Shown here: positions 8,946 through 16,943 of the stretch, piece by piece
Layout: the number at the start of each line of letters is the position of its first letter
How positions within the stretch are numbered: position 1 is the first letter of the stretch
NCBI GenBank assembly: GCA_021323775.1
Contig: JAJPKK010000327.1
Coordinates: 1-50,105 of the forward strand
Origin: Hyphomicrobiales bacterium
Lineage (GTDB): Bacteria > Pseudomonadota > Alphaproteobacteria > Rhizobiales > Xanthobacteraceae
Length of the DNA: 50,105 nt
Direction: 5' to 3'
The notes under the pieces: generated by a model
Databases searched by the model: none
What the model saw: the letters and a program-made list of their open reading frames with translations, nothing else
Told to the model about the DNA's origin: nothing
Translations under genes and position numbers: made by a program

Positions 8946-10262
8946 ATGATCAACAAGAACGAAAGACTCGCGTCACGTTTGCCCGACGTGGCCGGCAATG
9001 GCCTCGTCGACCGCAGAGCCCTTCTTGGGCGTGGAATGCTGTTCGCGAGCGCTGCAACGGCGGGCATCGGGAGTTCGCTGGCAGCCGCCGCCGAGCCCTT
9101 GCCGGTCGATCCGTGGAGCAAAGAGCCCGGCACCGTCATCCCGCCTTATGGGGTGCCCGCGAAGTACGAGAGCAAGGTCGTCCGCACGCTCACCAACCCC
9201 AACAACGAGGCGCGCACCAGCAACGCGCGAACGCCGCACCATCTTCTCGACGGCACCATTACGCCGGCCGGTTTGCATTTCGTGGTTGCCCGGGCCGGTT
9301 TTCCGGATATTGACCCGAGCAAGCACCGCCTGGTCATCCACGGCCTGGTGAAGCAGCCCCTGGTTTTTGACCTCGAAGCGCTGTCGCGCTATCCGAAGGT
9401 GACGCGCATCCACTTTGTCGAATGCGGCGGCAACAGCGCGCCGCTCTACAACAAGGACCCAATCCAGGCCAACGTGCAGGCGATCCACGGCTTGTTGTCC
9501 TGTTCCGAATGGACTGGCGTGCGGCTTTCCACGCTGCTCGAAGAGACCGGCATCGATCCGAAGGCGAAGTGGCTCCTCGCCGAAGGCGCCGACGCGCCAA
9601 GCATGAATCGGAGCATTCCGCTCGCCAAGGCGCTCGATGACGCAATGGTGGCGCTCTATCAGAACGGCGAGCGCATCAACCCGGCGCAAGGGTATCCGAT
9701 GCGCCTGCTGGTGCCCGGCTATGAAGGCAACATGAACGTCAAATGGCTGCACCGGATCAAGCTGATCGAGGAGCCGGTCATGGCCATCAATGAGACGCTG
9801 CAATACACGTATCGCGTCGCGGGCCCGAAGATCTGGCAGTTCTTCTTCCCGATGGAGGTGAAATCCTTCATCACTCAACCATCACCCGGGCTGACGCTGA
9901 AGGGACCGGGCTTCTATGAGATTTCCGGCCTCGCATATTCGGGCAACGGGCGCATCGCGAAAGTCATGGTTTCGGCCGACGGCGGCAAGAGCTGGGCAGA
10001 GGCCGCCCTTGTTGAACCGGTGCTCAGCAAGGCTCTGACGCGGTTTCGCATGCCCTGGCGCTGGGACGGTCAGCCGGTGGTGCTGCAGAGCCGCGCGTGG
10101 GACGAGGCTGGCAACGTGCAGCCGACCCGCAGCGAGATGTTCGCCGAGCGCGGCGAGCCGAAGGTCAACACTCCGGTCACGGCATTCCCAATGGGGCATA
10201 TGAATGTGATCACGAGCTGGGCGGTGGACCACAACGGGGAGATCAAGCATGTTTACGGCTGA
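8946..10262 (+). CDS. soxC: SoxC-like sulfite dehydrogenase, molybdopterin subunit
   Basis: A 438-aa periplasmic molybdenum enzyme of the sulfite oxidase family. It begins with a Tat-type signal (VDRRALLGRG plus a hydrophobic run ending in AAAAEP), as needed for a cofactor-loaded enzyme. HFVECGGNSAPL holds the Mo-coordinating Cys (C160). LVPGYEGNMNVKWLHRIKL and the C-terminal Mo-co dimerisation domain (LTLKGPGFYEISGLAYSGNG onwards) follow. The open frame reaches back to 8739, but GGAGGAGG (8933-8940) five nt before ATG 8946 fixes the start. The cytochrome c gene overlaps its 3' end by 14 nt. No soxXYZAB genes are present in the window, so a full thiosulfate-oxidising Sox complex is not shown; a stand-alone sulfite dehydrogenase is the safer reading. 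Confidence 0.9.
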   Translation: MINKNERLASRLPDVAGNGLVDRRALLGRGMLFASAATAGIGSSLAAAAEPLPVDPWSKEPGTVIPPYGVPAKYESKVVRTLTNPNNEARTSNARTPHHLLDGTITPAGLHFVVARAGFPDIDPSKHRLVIHGLVKQPLVFDLEALSRYPKVTRIHFVECGGNSAPLYNKDPIQANVQAIHGLLSCSEWTGVRLSTLLEETGIDPKAKWLLAEGADAPSMNRSIPLAKALDDAMVALYQNGERINPAQGYPMRLLVPGYEGNMNVKWLHRIKLIEEPVMAINETLQYTYRVAGPKIWQFFFPMEVKSFITQPSPGLTLKGPGFYEISGLAYSGNGRIAKVMVSADGGKSWAEAALVEPVLSKALTRFRMPWRWDGQPVVLQSRAWDEAGNVQPTRSEMFAERGEPKVNTPVTAFPMGHMNVITSWAVDHNGEIKHVYG

Positions 10263-10776
10263 GCATTTTTTGACCGTCGCCATATCGGTCGGGCTTTGTC
10301 TCGGCTGCGCGGCCGCCGCGAACGCCGCCGACCTGCCGGGGCTTGGCAAGCCGATCAGCGAAGCCGAACTTGCGCTTTGGGACATAAGCATTGGTCCGGA
10401 TGGCAAAGGCCTGCCGCCCGGCAGCGGAACGGCTGCGCAAGGCGCCGCCATCTACGCACAGAAATGCGAAGCGTGCCACGGCAAGGACGGCCATGACGGC
10501 AGCAATTCCGTGCTCATCAATGCGCCCGGCAAGTCGGGCCGGACCATGGCGCTCTACGTTCCCAATTCCACCACGATCTTCGACTTCGTGCGACGCGCGA
10601 TGCCATGGCCACAGCCGAAGTCGTTGACCAACGACGAGGTCTACGCTCTGACGGCCTATATTCTGGCCGGCAACAAGATCATCGGCGAGAATGACGCGAT
10701 GAACGCCGAGACCTTGCCGAAAGTGCAGATGCCAAACCGCAATGCATTCGTCAGCAGGTATCCGGACAAGCATTGA
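10249..10776 (+). CDS. Mono-haem cytochrome c, short SoxD/SorB-like partner
   Basis: A 175-aa exported cytochrome c: signal peptide FLTVAISVGLCLGCAAAANA, then LWDISIGPDGKGLPPGSGTA (a segment typical of SoxD-type proteins) and one haem site CEACH at residues 73-77. RAMPWPQPKSLT supplies the likely axial Met. The gene overlaps soxC by 14 nt, so the two are almost certainly translated together and this is the electron acceptor of the Mo subunit. Classical SoxD is roughly twice this size with two haems; here only one is present. Maturation depends on the Ccm system encoded at 37.6-42.1 kb. Confidence 0.88.
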   Translation: MFTAEHFLTVAISVGLCLGCAAAANAADLPGLGKPISEAELALWDISIGPDGKGLPPGSGTAAQGAAIYAQKCEACHGKDGHDGSNSVLINAPGKSGRTMALYVPNSTTIFDFVRRAMPWPQPKSLTNDEVYALTAYILAGNKIIGENDAMNAETLPKVQMPNRNAFVSRYPDKH

Positions 10777-10806
10777 CGGTCAACCACGACCTCCGACACG
10801 GTGAAC

Positions 10807-10834
10807 TACGACCTCCGATTATCCGGAGGTCGTA
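10807..10834. terminator. Hairpin after the cytochrome c gene
   Basis: A perfect 11-bp stem (TACGACCTCCG at 10807-10817, its complement at 10824-10834, loop ATTATC) lies 31 nt after the cytochrome stop. No T-run follows, so it is a terminator or RNA-stabilising hairpin candidate only. The left arm also repeats directly (ACGACCTCCG) about 20 nt upstream. Confidence 0.45.
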
Positions 10835-10900
10835 AGAAATATCGGTCGCGCATGTGGCCGTCCAGAGCAGCGCAGGAATTGTTCGCCCGCGCTCCGGCAT

Positions 10901-11836
10901 TCAAAAATCCGGCCTTTCGGCCTGCGGAATGGGGAATAGGTTCTTGCCGAAACGATCCTCATTGTTTTCGGCACAGACCATTTCCAACAGCAGGTTGGGC
11001 GCCTTGCGCCAGCGCCGCATCATGTAGAGCGGTTCGTTGAGAGTGTCCGGGTCGTCGACTTTGACCAGGGCTTCCAGCGTCCCGCCATCGGCCGACAACT
11101 TGAAGCGCTCAATCACATGCAGCTTCTCGCTGTGCGGGGTGCGAAACCAATCGAGAAAGCTGTTGTGGACCTGAAGCCCGATGGTATCGACCACCAGGGT
11201 GTCGCCGCCTTCGTAATGACCGATCGACTCTCCGAACCATGACGGCCGCACGCTCTCTGAGTGCTGGTCAGTCATGTAGATCCGGCGCACCATGTGATCG
11301 CTCTCCCAAATCATCCACACTTCCTTGGGCGTCTGGATGAAATAGAACGGCTGTGCCGGCGTCAGCAGTTGCTCGGGAACGCCGCCCGGATACCAGAACG
11401 ATTGCGCGGAAAACGGAAGTCCGCGCTTGCCGCTCAGGACCTCGTCGTTCGAGTCCTGCATCTGCCTTGCCGCCCACGGCTTGAGCACCGGGTCCTTCGT
11501 GTTGCCGATGTGCGGCGTCACCTGTCCAGGGCCATCCCGGTTGCCATGGAAAGGATAGGCGGGATCCTGCCGGATCGGGCCGCGGCCCAGTCCAGGCGGC
11601 GGGTCGAGCCAATCGACGCCCAAGGCGAGCCAAGCAAACGTGGCCGACGCCAGATGAGGAATCTTGTTTTCGACAAGCGCTTTCTCCTGCACCGAAAGTT
11701 GCGCGGGCGCAGACGGGCCGGTCGCAACAGCCGCAGCGACCGCGCCGAGAGCCACGGCTGACGCATAGCGCCGCAGCACGCCAAATGGATCGCGAGGCAA
11801 GGCCGACGCGCGAGGCAAGCAAGTTCCGATCCGCAT
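10901..11836 (-). CDS. Uncharacterised exported protein, paralogue A
   Basis: About 311 aa with an N-terminal hydrophobic signal (VALGAVAAAVATGPSAPAQ). The body shares many blocks with the divergent neighbour at 12176: DPVLKPWAA, YFIQTPKEVWM, RRIY.TD.HSE, PSWFGESIGHYE.GDTLVVDTIGL, FRTPHSEKLHV.ERF. I recognise this as a family of uncharacterised secreted bacterial proteins but know no assigned function. The frame is open to 11947; I chose ATG 11836 because it puts the signal peptide near the start and a GGGAGGG stretch lies upstream, though the spacing (about 11 nt) is long. Gene placement beside a PQQ dehydrogenase suggests a periplasmic accessory role (inference). Confidence 0.75.
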   Translation of the reverse strand: MRIGTCLPRASALPRDPFGVLRRYASAVALGAVAAAVATGPSAPAQLSVQEKALVENKIPHLASATFAWLALGVDWLDPPPGLGRGPIRQDPAYPFHGNRDGPGQVTPHIGNTKDPVLKPWAARQMQDSNDEVLSGKRGLPFSAQSFWYPGGVPEQLLTPAQPFYFIQTPKEVWMIWESDHMVRRIYMTDQHSESVRPSWFGESIGHYEGGDTLVVDTIGLQVHNSFLDWFRTPHSEKLHVIERFKLSADGGTLEALVKVDDPDTLNEPLYMMRRWRKAPNLLLEMVCAENNEDRFGKNLFPIPQAERPDF

Positions 11837-12175
11837 GTCCGCACATCCCTCCCTCGCCTGGGGCCGCCGACTATCCCGCCTTCGAGCCGCCCGTGGCGCC
11901 CTCTCAGACGAGGCAGGGTAGACGGCGCTTCGCCCCATTTCAACCAACAGGCCCGAGCAACAAAATGAAACGCGAAGCTGGCGAAGACCTGATTTGCGGC
12001 AATGTATTCAAATCGGGCAGGCGGCATGCCATGATAGGCGGCTCTTGTCCCGCTCCCGAAATGCGATCACTCTGCGTGGAGTCGTCCGGCAAGAAGCGTA
12101 GGCGCCTCTCTGCGGCAGCCATACCGGACGCGTTTGCCTTCCCGGGACGGAGCGGCGCCATTCAAGGAGGAAATG
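11837..12175. promoter_or_regulatory. Divergent intergenic region between the two paralogues
   Basis: About 340 nt separate two divergent paralogous genes, so promoters for both must lie here. I cannot identify a convincing -35/-10 pair, and no strong palindrome is evident. Confidence 0.4.
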
Positions 12176-13075
12176 ATGCCCGGACTGAAGAAGTTGAAAG
12201 CCGAATCACTTGCACCTGGTTGGCGCGGACTATCGGCGGGTTTTGCCGCCTGCCTGACGGCGGTGACGCTTGCCGCGGGCACAGCGCGGGCGGAGCCGGC
12301 GAACGCCATCCCGCAATTTGCCTCGGCGAGTTTCGGCTGGCAGTCGAACGATGAAGATTGGGCGGATCCGCCGCCCGGAGCCGGCCATGGTCCGATCAGG
12401 AATGACCCGGCCTATCCTTTCCGGAATAACACCGAGGGGAATCAATCCGGCAGGGGCGCGACCAAGCGCATCACCAATACCAAAGACCCGGTGCTCAAGC
12501 CGTGGGCGGCAGAGCAGATTCAGGCGACCAACGACGAGATCCTGCAGGGCGTGCGCGACATTCCCTTTACGGCGCAAGCGCGGTGCTGGCCGGGAGGCGT
12601 TCCCGGCCAGCTTTTGTGGCCGTTCGAGCCGGTGTATTTCATCCAGACCCCCAAGGAGGTGTGGATGATGTGGCAGCGCTACAATCTGGTGCGCCGCATC
12701 TACCTCACCGACAAGCATTCGGAGCACGTGAAACCGTCCTGGTTCGGCGAATCGATCGGCCATTACGAAAACGGCGACACGCTGGTGGTCGATACCATCG
12801 GGCTCTCCACCAAGATCAGCTACATCGATAATTTTCGCACGCCGCACAGCGAGAAACTGCACGTCGTGGAGCGCTTCACCATCGAGCCGGGAGGCAAGGG
12901 CATGTCCGCGCTGGTCACGGTAGAAGACCCCGACGCGTTCAACGCGCCGCTGACCATGACGAGGCGATGGTTCAAGGTTAACGCCCCGATGCTGGAGACC
13001 GTCTGCGAGAACAACGGCGATTTCTTCAACCAGAACCTGTTTCCGCAGCCCGAGGCAAAAACGCCCGACTTCTGA
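12176..13075 (+). CDS. Uncharacterised exported protein, paralogue B
   Basis: About 299 aa with a cleavable signal (GLSAGFAACLTAVTLAAGTARA) and the same conserved blocks as paralogue A, including YFIQTPKEVWMMW, PSWFGESIGHYENGDTLVVD and FRTPHSEKLHVVERF. The start is ATG 12176: AAGGAGG (12164-12170) is 5 nt before it, whereas the adjacent ATG 12173 would be too close. It is followed after 47 nt by the PQQ dehydrogenase on the same strand, so they probably form an operon. Function unknown. The many aromatic residues and the periplasmic location would fit a ligand-binding or electron-transfer accessory role, but that is inference. Confidence 0.78.
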   Translation: MPGLKKLKAESLAPGWRGLSAGFAACLTAVTLAAGTARAEPANAIPQFASASFGWQSNDEDWADPPPGAGHGPIRNDPAYPFRNNTEGNQSGRGATKRITNTKDPVLKPWAAEQIQATNDEILQGVRDIPFTAQARCWPGGVPGQLLWPFEPVYFIQTPKEVWMMWQRYNLVRRIYLTDKHSEHVKPSWFGESIGHYENGDTLVVDTIGLSTKISYIDNFRTPHSEKLHVVERFTIEPGGKGMSALVTVEDPDAFNAPLTMTRRWFKVNAPMLETVCENNGDFFNQNLFPQPEAKTPDF

Positions 13076-13122
13076 GCTGACTTCTTCTCAGCCGGGCAAG
13101 GCGAAAAAACAGGGAGGAATTG

Positions 13123-14853
13123 ATGACGATGTCCAAGAACCGCCGCCCCGGCATGCTCGCGGCCTTCGGCGCACTGCTCGCAGGCGCGATGCCAGCTTAT
13201 GCTGCGGACACGACCTACGAACGGCTCGTCAATCCGGAGCCGCAGAACTGGCTGATGAACCACCACGACTATACGGCGCAGCGCTACTCGACCCTCGACG
13301 CGATCAACCGGACCAACGCCAGAAACCTCAAGCTGCTTTTCGCCGTAGCGCTCGGCGGCACCTCGAACAACGAGAGTCTCGAGGCGACGCCGCTCGTCGA
13401 AGACGGCTACATGTACATGGTCGACAGTTGGGGCATCGTGTCGAAGATCGACGTGCGCTCCGGGACCTCGGGCCCGATCGTGTGGCAGATGAACCCGAAG
13501 CTCGAGAAGCAGGACCGCAACCGCGGCGTCGCACTGTGGAACAATCTCGTCATCTCGGTCACCGGCTACGAGGGGCGGGTGATCGCGACCGACAAGGAGA
13601 CCGGCAAGGTCGTCTGGGACAAAAATCTGCTCGATCAGGCCGACCTTGAGCTGACGGCGGCGCCGCTCGCCCTCAGGGACGCCATCCTGGTCGGCGGCTC
13701 CGGCGGCGACCGGGGTTTGCGCAACTGGGTGGCCTCGCTCGACCCCAAGACGGGCGACATCGTCTGGAAGACCTATTCGATTCCCGCACCTGGCGAGCCC
13801 GGCAGCGAGACGTGGAAGAACCCGAACTCATGGCAGACCGGCGGCGGCGCCTTCTACGTCACGGGCTCCTACGACCCGGACGCCAACCTGACCTATTGGG
13901 GCTCCGGCAACCCCGTGCCGGCGTTCGACGCCACCTATCGCCCTGGCGACAACCTCTACACTTCGAGCGCCATTGCGTTTGATGCCGCGACCGGCAAGAT
14001 CAGGTGGTATCACCAATACACGCCGAACGATAACCGCGATTACGACGAGACCGGCAGCCACATCATCATCGACACCAAGGTCAACGGCGAAGATCGCAGG
14101 ATTCTCGCCCATGCGGGGCGCAACGGCTTCGAATATACGTTCGACCGGATCAATGGCCAGTTCCTCAAGGCCGTGCAGACGGTCAAGCAGGTGAACTGGA
14201 CCAAGGGCATCGACCCCAAGACCGGAAAGCGGCTTGAATATGATGCGACGAAAGACCTCCAGCTTTATGCCGAGCCGGCCAACACGGTGCAGGACAAGGT
14301 TGCGCGCCGCATCTGTCCGGACATCGCGGGCGGCACGAATTTCTGGCCGCCGTCCTACAGCCGCCATACCGGGATGCTCTATGTTCCGACCCACGAGGGG
14401 TGCGGCCAGGTGACCCCCGACGCCGCCGCGCACGTGAAGGGCAAGTTCTTTGGCGGCGCGATCGGCGACGGCGGCCGCGTCACCGGCGGCTTGATTGCGC
14501 TTGATCCGGGCTCCGGCGAGATCAGGAAGCGCATCGACCTGCCCTATCCGAACTCCGCCGGCGTGCTGTCGACCGCGGGCGGCGTGGTGGTCACTGCGCT
14601 GATCGACGGAACAGTGCTTGCCTATGACGATCAGACGCTCGACGAGTTGTGGCGCATCAATGTTGGCTCCGGCTTCAACGCGCCGCCGATGACCTATGCG
14701 GTGAATGGCAAGCAATACATCGCGATCGCATCGGGCCTGTGCTGCGCCGGCCCGGGCGCGGCGCCGCCGCGAAACACCCGCGGCAGGGTCAGCCGTACGC
14801 CGGAACTGCGCATGCAGGGCAACGCCACCGTGGTGTGGGTGTTCGGGCTGTGA
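13123..14853 (+). CDS. PQQ-dependent dehydrogenase, atypical metal site
   Basis: A 576-aa periplasmic quinoprotein: signal peptide ending MPAYAAD, then repeated propeller W-motifs (AATGKIRW, DKETGKVVW, DPKTGDIVW). The catalytic Asp is D306 in NRDYDET; D308 two residues later is the position that marks lanthanide-binding (XoxF-like) enzymes rather than calcium ones. N263 is the usual Asn ligand. Two features are unusual: the metal-binding Glu of the SGGE motif is Asp (SGGDRGLR, D196), and the vicinal Cys-Cys found near the cofactor in most alcohol dehydrogenases of this family is absent (KQDRNRGVALW there). TTG 13120 is in frame, but ATG 13123 has ideal spacing from GGGAGG (13112-13117). Substrate unknown; no cytochrome cL or PQQ synthesis genes are in the window. 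Confidence 0.9.
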   Translation: MTMSKNRRPGMLAAFGALLAGAMPAYAADTTYERLVNPEPQNWLMNHHDYTAQRYSTLDAINRTNARNLKLLFAVALGGTSNNESLEATPLVEDGYMYMVDSWGIVSKIDVRSGTSGPIVWQMNPKLEKQDRNRGVALWNNLVISVTGYEGRVIATDKETGKVVWDKNLLDQADLELTAAPLALRDAILVGGSGGDRGLRNWVASLDPKTGDIVWKTYSIPAPGEPGSETWKNPNSWQTGGGAFYVTGSYDPDANLTYWGSGNPVPAFDATYRPGDNLYTSSAIAFDAATGKIRWYHQYTPNDNRDYDETGSHIIIDTKVNGEDRRILAHAGRNGFEYTFDRINGQFLKAVQTVKQVNWTKGIDPKTGKRLEYDATKDLQLYAEPANTVQDKVARRICPDIAGGTNFWPPSYSRHTGMLYVPTHEGCGQVTPDAAAHVKGKFFGGAIGDGGRVTGGLIALDPGSGEIRKRIDLPYPNSAGVLSTAGGVVVTALIDGTVLAYDDQTLDELWRINVGSGFNAPPMTYAVNGKQYIAIASGLCCAGPGAAPPRNTRGRVSRTPELRMQGNATVVWVFGL

Positions 14854-14882
14854 CGCGACCTGCGCCGGGATCGGAGACTCTC

Positions 14883-15857
14883 ATGAAAGCGATTGGCGCG
14901 TTGATTGCGATGTGTCTCCTGGCGTTCGCAGCCGACCCCGCGTCTTCACAGGCGGTTTTCCCCGAGCGCACGGTGCGCATCCTCGTCGGTTACGTGCCTG
15001 GCGGGCCAAACGACATCATCGCGAGGGCGATTGGCGACAAGCTTGCCCAGCTCTGGGGCCGGTCGGTGATTGTCGAGAACGTGCCGGGCGCCAGCGGCAA
15101 CATTGCCGGCGATCGGGTCGCCAAGGCGGCGCCTGACGGCTACACCCTCCTGCTTGCGAACTCGGCGCAGGTCGTGGTCAATCCGAGCCTGTTCGAGAAC
15201 ATGAACTACGATCCGCTCAAGGAGCTGGCGCCGGTCTCGGAGGTCGCCTTCACGCCTAACCTCCTCACCGTTCCGAACGACTTGCCGGTCCACAACGTGC
15301 AGGAACTCGTCGCGCTGGTCCGCGCCACACCGGGGAAGTACAGCTTCGGTTCCGCTGGCGTCGGCACCACGCAGCATCTCGCCGGCGAGCTTTTCAAGTG
15401 GCGGGCGAAGCTTGACCTCCAGCACATCCCCTATCGCGGCGCGAGCGCGGTCATCACGGATTTGCTGGGCAGCCGCATCACCATGTTCTTCGGCAACATC
15501 GCGCCGCTGCTGCCGCTCGTCCGCGAGGGCAAGCTGCGCGCATTGGCCGTGACCTCGCGCGATCGCTTCGCCGCCGTGCCGGAGATTCCAACGGTCGCCG
15601 AATCCGGCTTTCCCGGGTTCGAAGTGATCGCATCATTCGGCCTGATGGTCGCAGCGAGAACGCCCCCCGGCGTCATTGACAAGATCAGCCGCGACACTGC
15701 TCAGGTGCTGGCGCAGGACGACCTGCGCCAGCGGTTTGCCGACATCGGAGTAGTCGTGATCGGCAACTCGCCCGCGCAGTTTTCCGCCGCCCTCAAGGCC
15801 GAAGCCGCGCAATGGGCAAACCTCATCAAGGAGACCGGGATCAGGGCGAGCCAGTGA
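14883..15857 (+). CDS. Bug-family (TctC-like) solute-binding protein
   Basis: A 324-aa protein with signal peptide (GALIAMCLLAFAADPASSQA) followed by FPERTVRILVGYVPGGPNDIIAR, the family's first ligand loop, and PGASGNIAGDRVAKAAPDGYTLL, the second. Such proteins deliver carboxylates to tripartite tricarboxylate transporters or act as orphan sensors. No TctA/TctB membrane genes adjoin it, so this is an orphan copy. The open frame extends back into the PQQ gene; the true ATG is 14883, 29 nt after the dehydrogenase stop with GGAG just upstream. Co-transcription with the dehydrogenase suggests a shared substrate or product (inference). Confidence 0.9.
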   Translation: MKAIGALIAMCLLAFAADPASSQAVFPERTVRILVGYVPGGPNDIIARAIGDKLAQLWGRSVIVENVPGASGNIAGDRVAKAAPDGYTLLLANSAQVVVNPSLFENMNYDPLKELAPVSEVAFTPNLLTVPNDLPVHNVQELVALVRATPGKYSFGSAGVGTTQHLAGELFKWRAKLDLQHIPYRGASAVITDLLGSRITMFFGNIAPLLPLVREGKLRALAVTSRDRFAAVPEIPTVAESGFPGFEVIASFGLMVAARTPPGVIDKISRDTAQVLAQDDLRQRFADIGVVVIGNSPAQFSAALKAEAAQWANLIKETGIRASQ

Positions 15858-16035
15858 CCCTTCAATCTTATGGCTCGAGGCGTCGAGCTGTCGAACAGCG
15901 CATTGCCTCCCGACGCCACTGGCGCGCATTCCTCACCAAGTAAAAGCGCCGGAACACCGTTCCGTCGGCGTCGACTGCCGGAACAACCGTCCGACCGCGG
16001 TGTTGAGCATTGCCGGGGAAAAGACAGAGGATGTC

Positions 16036-16626
16036 ATGCGCCAGCTTTACATTGCGATCGCCGCCCCGGCGGTGTTGATCGCCGCAGGGTTCGCTTCTGG
16101 CCAAGCCGGCGCAGCCGGCGCAGCCGGCGCGGCGCGGGCATCGCCTGGTTATCAACCATTGCCGTACCCGTATGCGGCGCGACACCGCCATAGGCCGCAC
16201 TATCCGTACGGCCAGACACCTCGTCATGCGCGGCCGTCATACGCTTACGGTTTGCCGCCTTCTTATGGCGCACCGCTTCAATATGGTCCGCCGCCGTCTT
16301 ATCCGCCTGCGCCGTACGCCTTTACGCCCTCACCCGCTTATGGCCCACGCCCCGAGTACGGGGCAGCTCCACTCGGTCGCGCGCGAACGCCGCCATCGGG
16401 TTATGGATCGATGCCGGGCTATGGCTCATGGCCCGAGTACGGCCTGCCGCCGCGCATTTATGATCCGACGCCGCGCGCAATGCCCGACGACCCGGACGCC
16501 CGTTTCAAAGCCTGGAACGAAGTCGCCGACAGCCTGACGGAAGCCCTCCTTCAACTCGGGCCGCCATCATCGCGTGATTACTCCCGGTTTATTGCACAAT
16601 CCGCGCACGCGACTCGTCCGCGCTGA
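16036..16626 (+). CDS. Pro/Tyr/Gly-rich exported protein
   Basis: A 196-aa protein with a hydrophobic signal (IAIAAPAVLIAAGFASG), a GAAGAAGAA run, then about 110 residues dominated by Y, P and G in loose repeats (SYGAPLQYGPPPSYPP, YGPRPEYG, YGSMPGYG). The last ~50 residues look more globular (DARFKAWNEVADSLTEALLQLG). AGAGG at 16026-16030, five nt before ATG 16036, supports the start. It is probably a surface or periplasmic low-complexity protein. Function unknown. Confidence 0.65.
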   Translation: MRQLYIAIAAPAVLIAAGFASGQAGAAGAAGAARASPGYQPLPYPYAARHRHRPHYPYGQTPRHARPSYAYGLPPSYGAPLQYGPPPSYPPAPYAFTPSPAYGPRPEYGAAPLGRARTPPSGYGSMPGYGSWPEYGLPPRIYDPTPRAMPDDPDARFKAWNEVADSLTEALLQLGPPSSRDYSRFIAQSAHATRPR

Positions 16627-16943
16627 GCTTCGGAAAGCTTTGGGCGGACAGCCCGCGCCCCGGCAGAGCAATCTCGCGGATTGCTGGGAGCTGCGTCGGC
16701 GCTGCAGCGAGTAAATTCTCCAGCCTTGCAAAAAACTGATTCTGCCGCTACGTATCGACGCACAGATCGGGATGGAGTCCCCCCGTAACCGCCGATAAGG
16801 CTGATGACTCCTGCCGGGCGCTTGGCGTCGGCAGGAGTTAATCATTCTCCTGCTGCCTCCAAGTTGTGTGTTGCGCGAACGTGTGTCCCCTGGCGGGCGC
16901 GCGGGCGGCGGTCGTGCTTTGAGACTTAGCAGGAGACTTTTCG
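16627..16943. other. Intergenic region with a 10-bp hairpin
   Basis: No gene is seen. A perfect 10-bp stem (ACTCCTGCCG at 16807-16816, complement at 16829-16838) is separated by a 12-nt loop. It could end transcription of the upstream gene or lie in the antiporter leader. There is no T-run. Confidence 0.45.
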
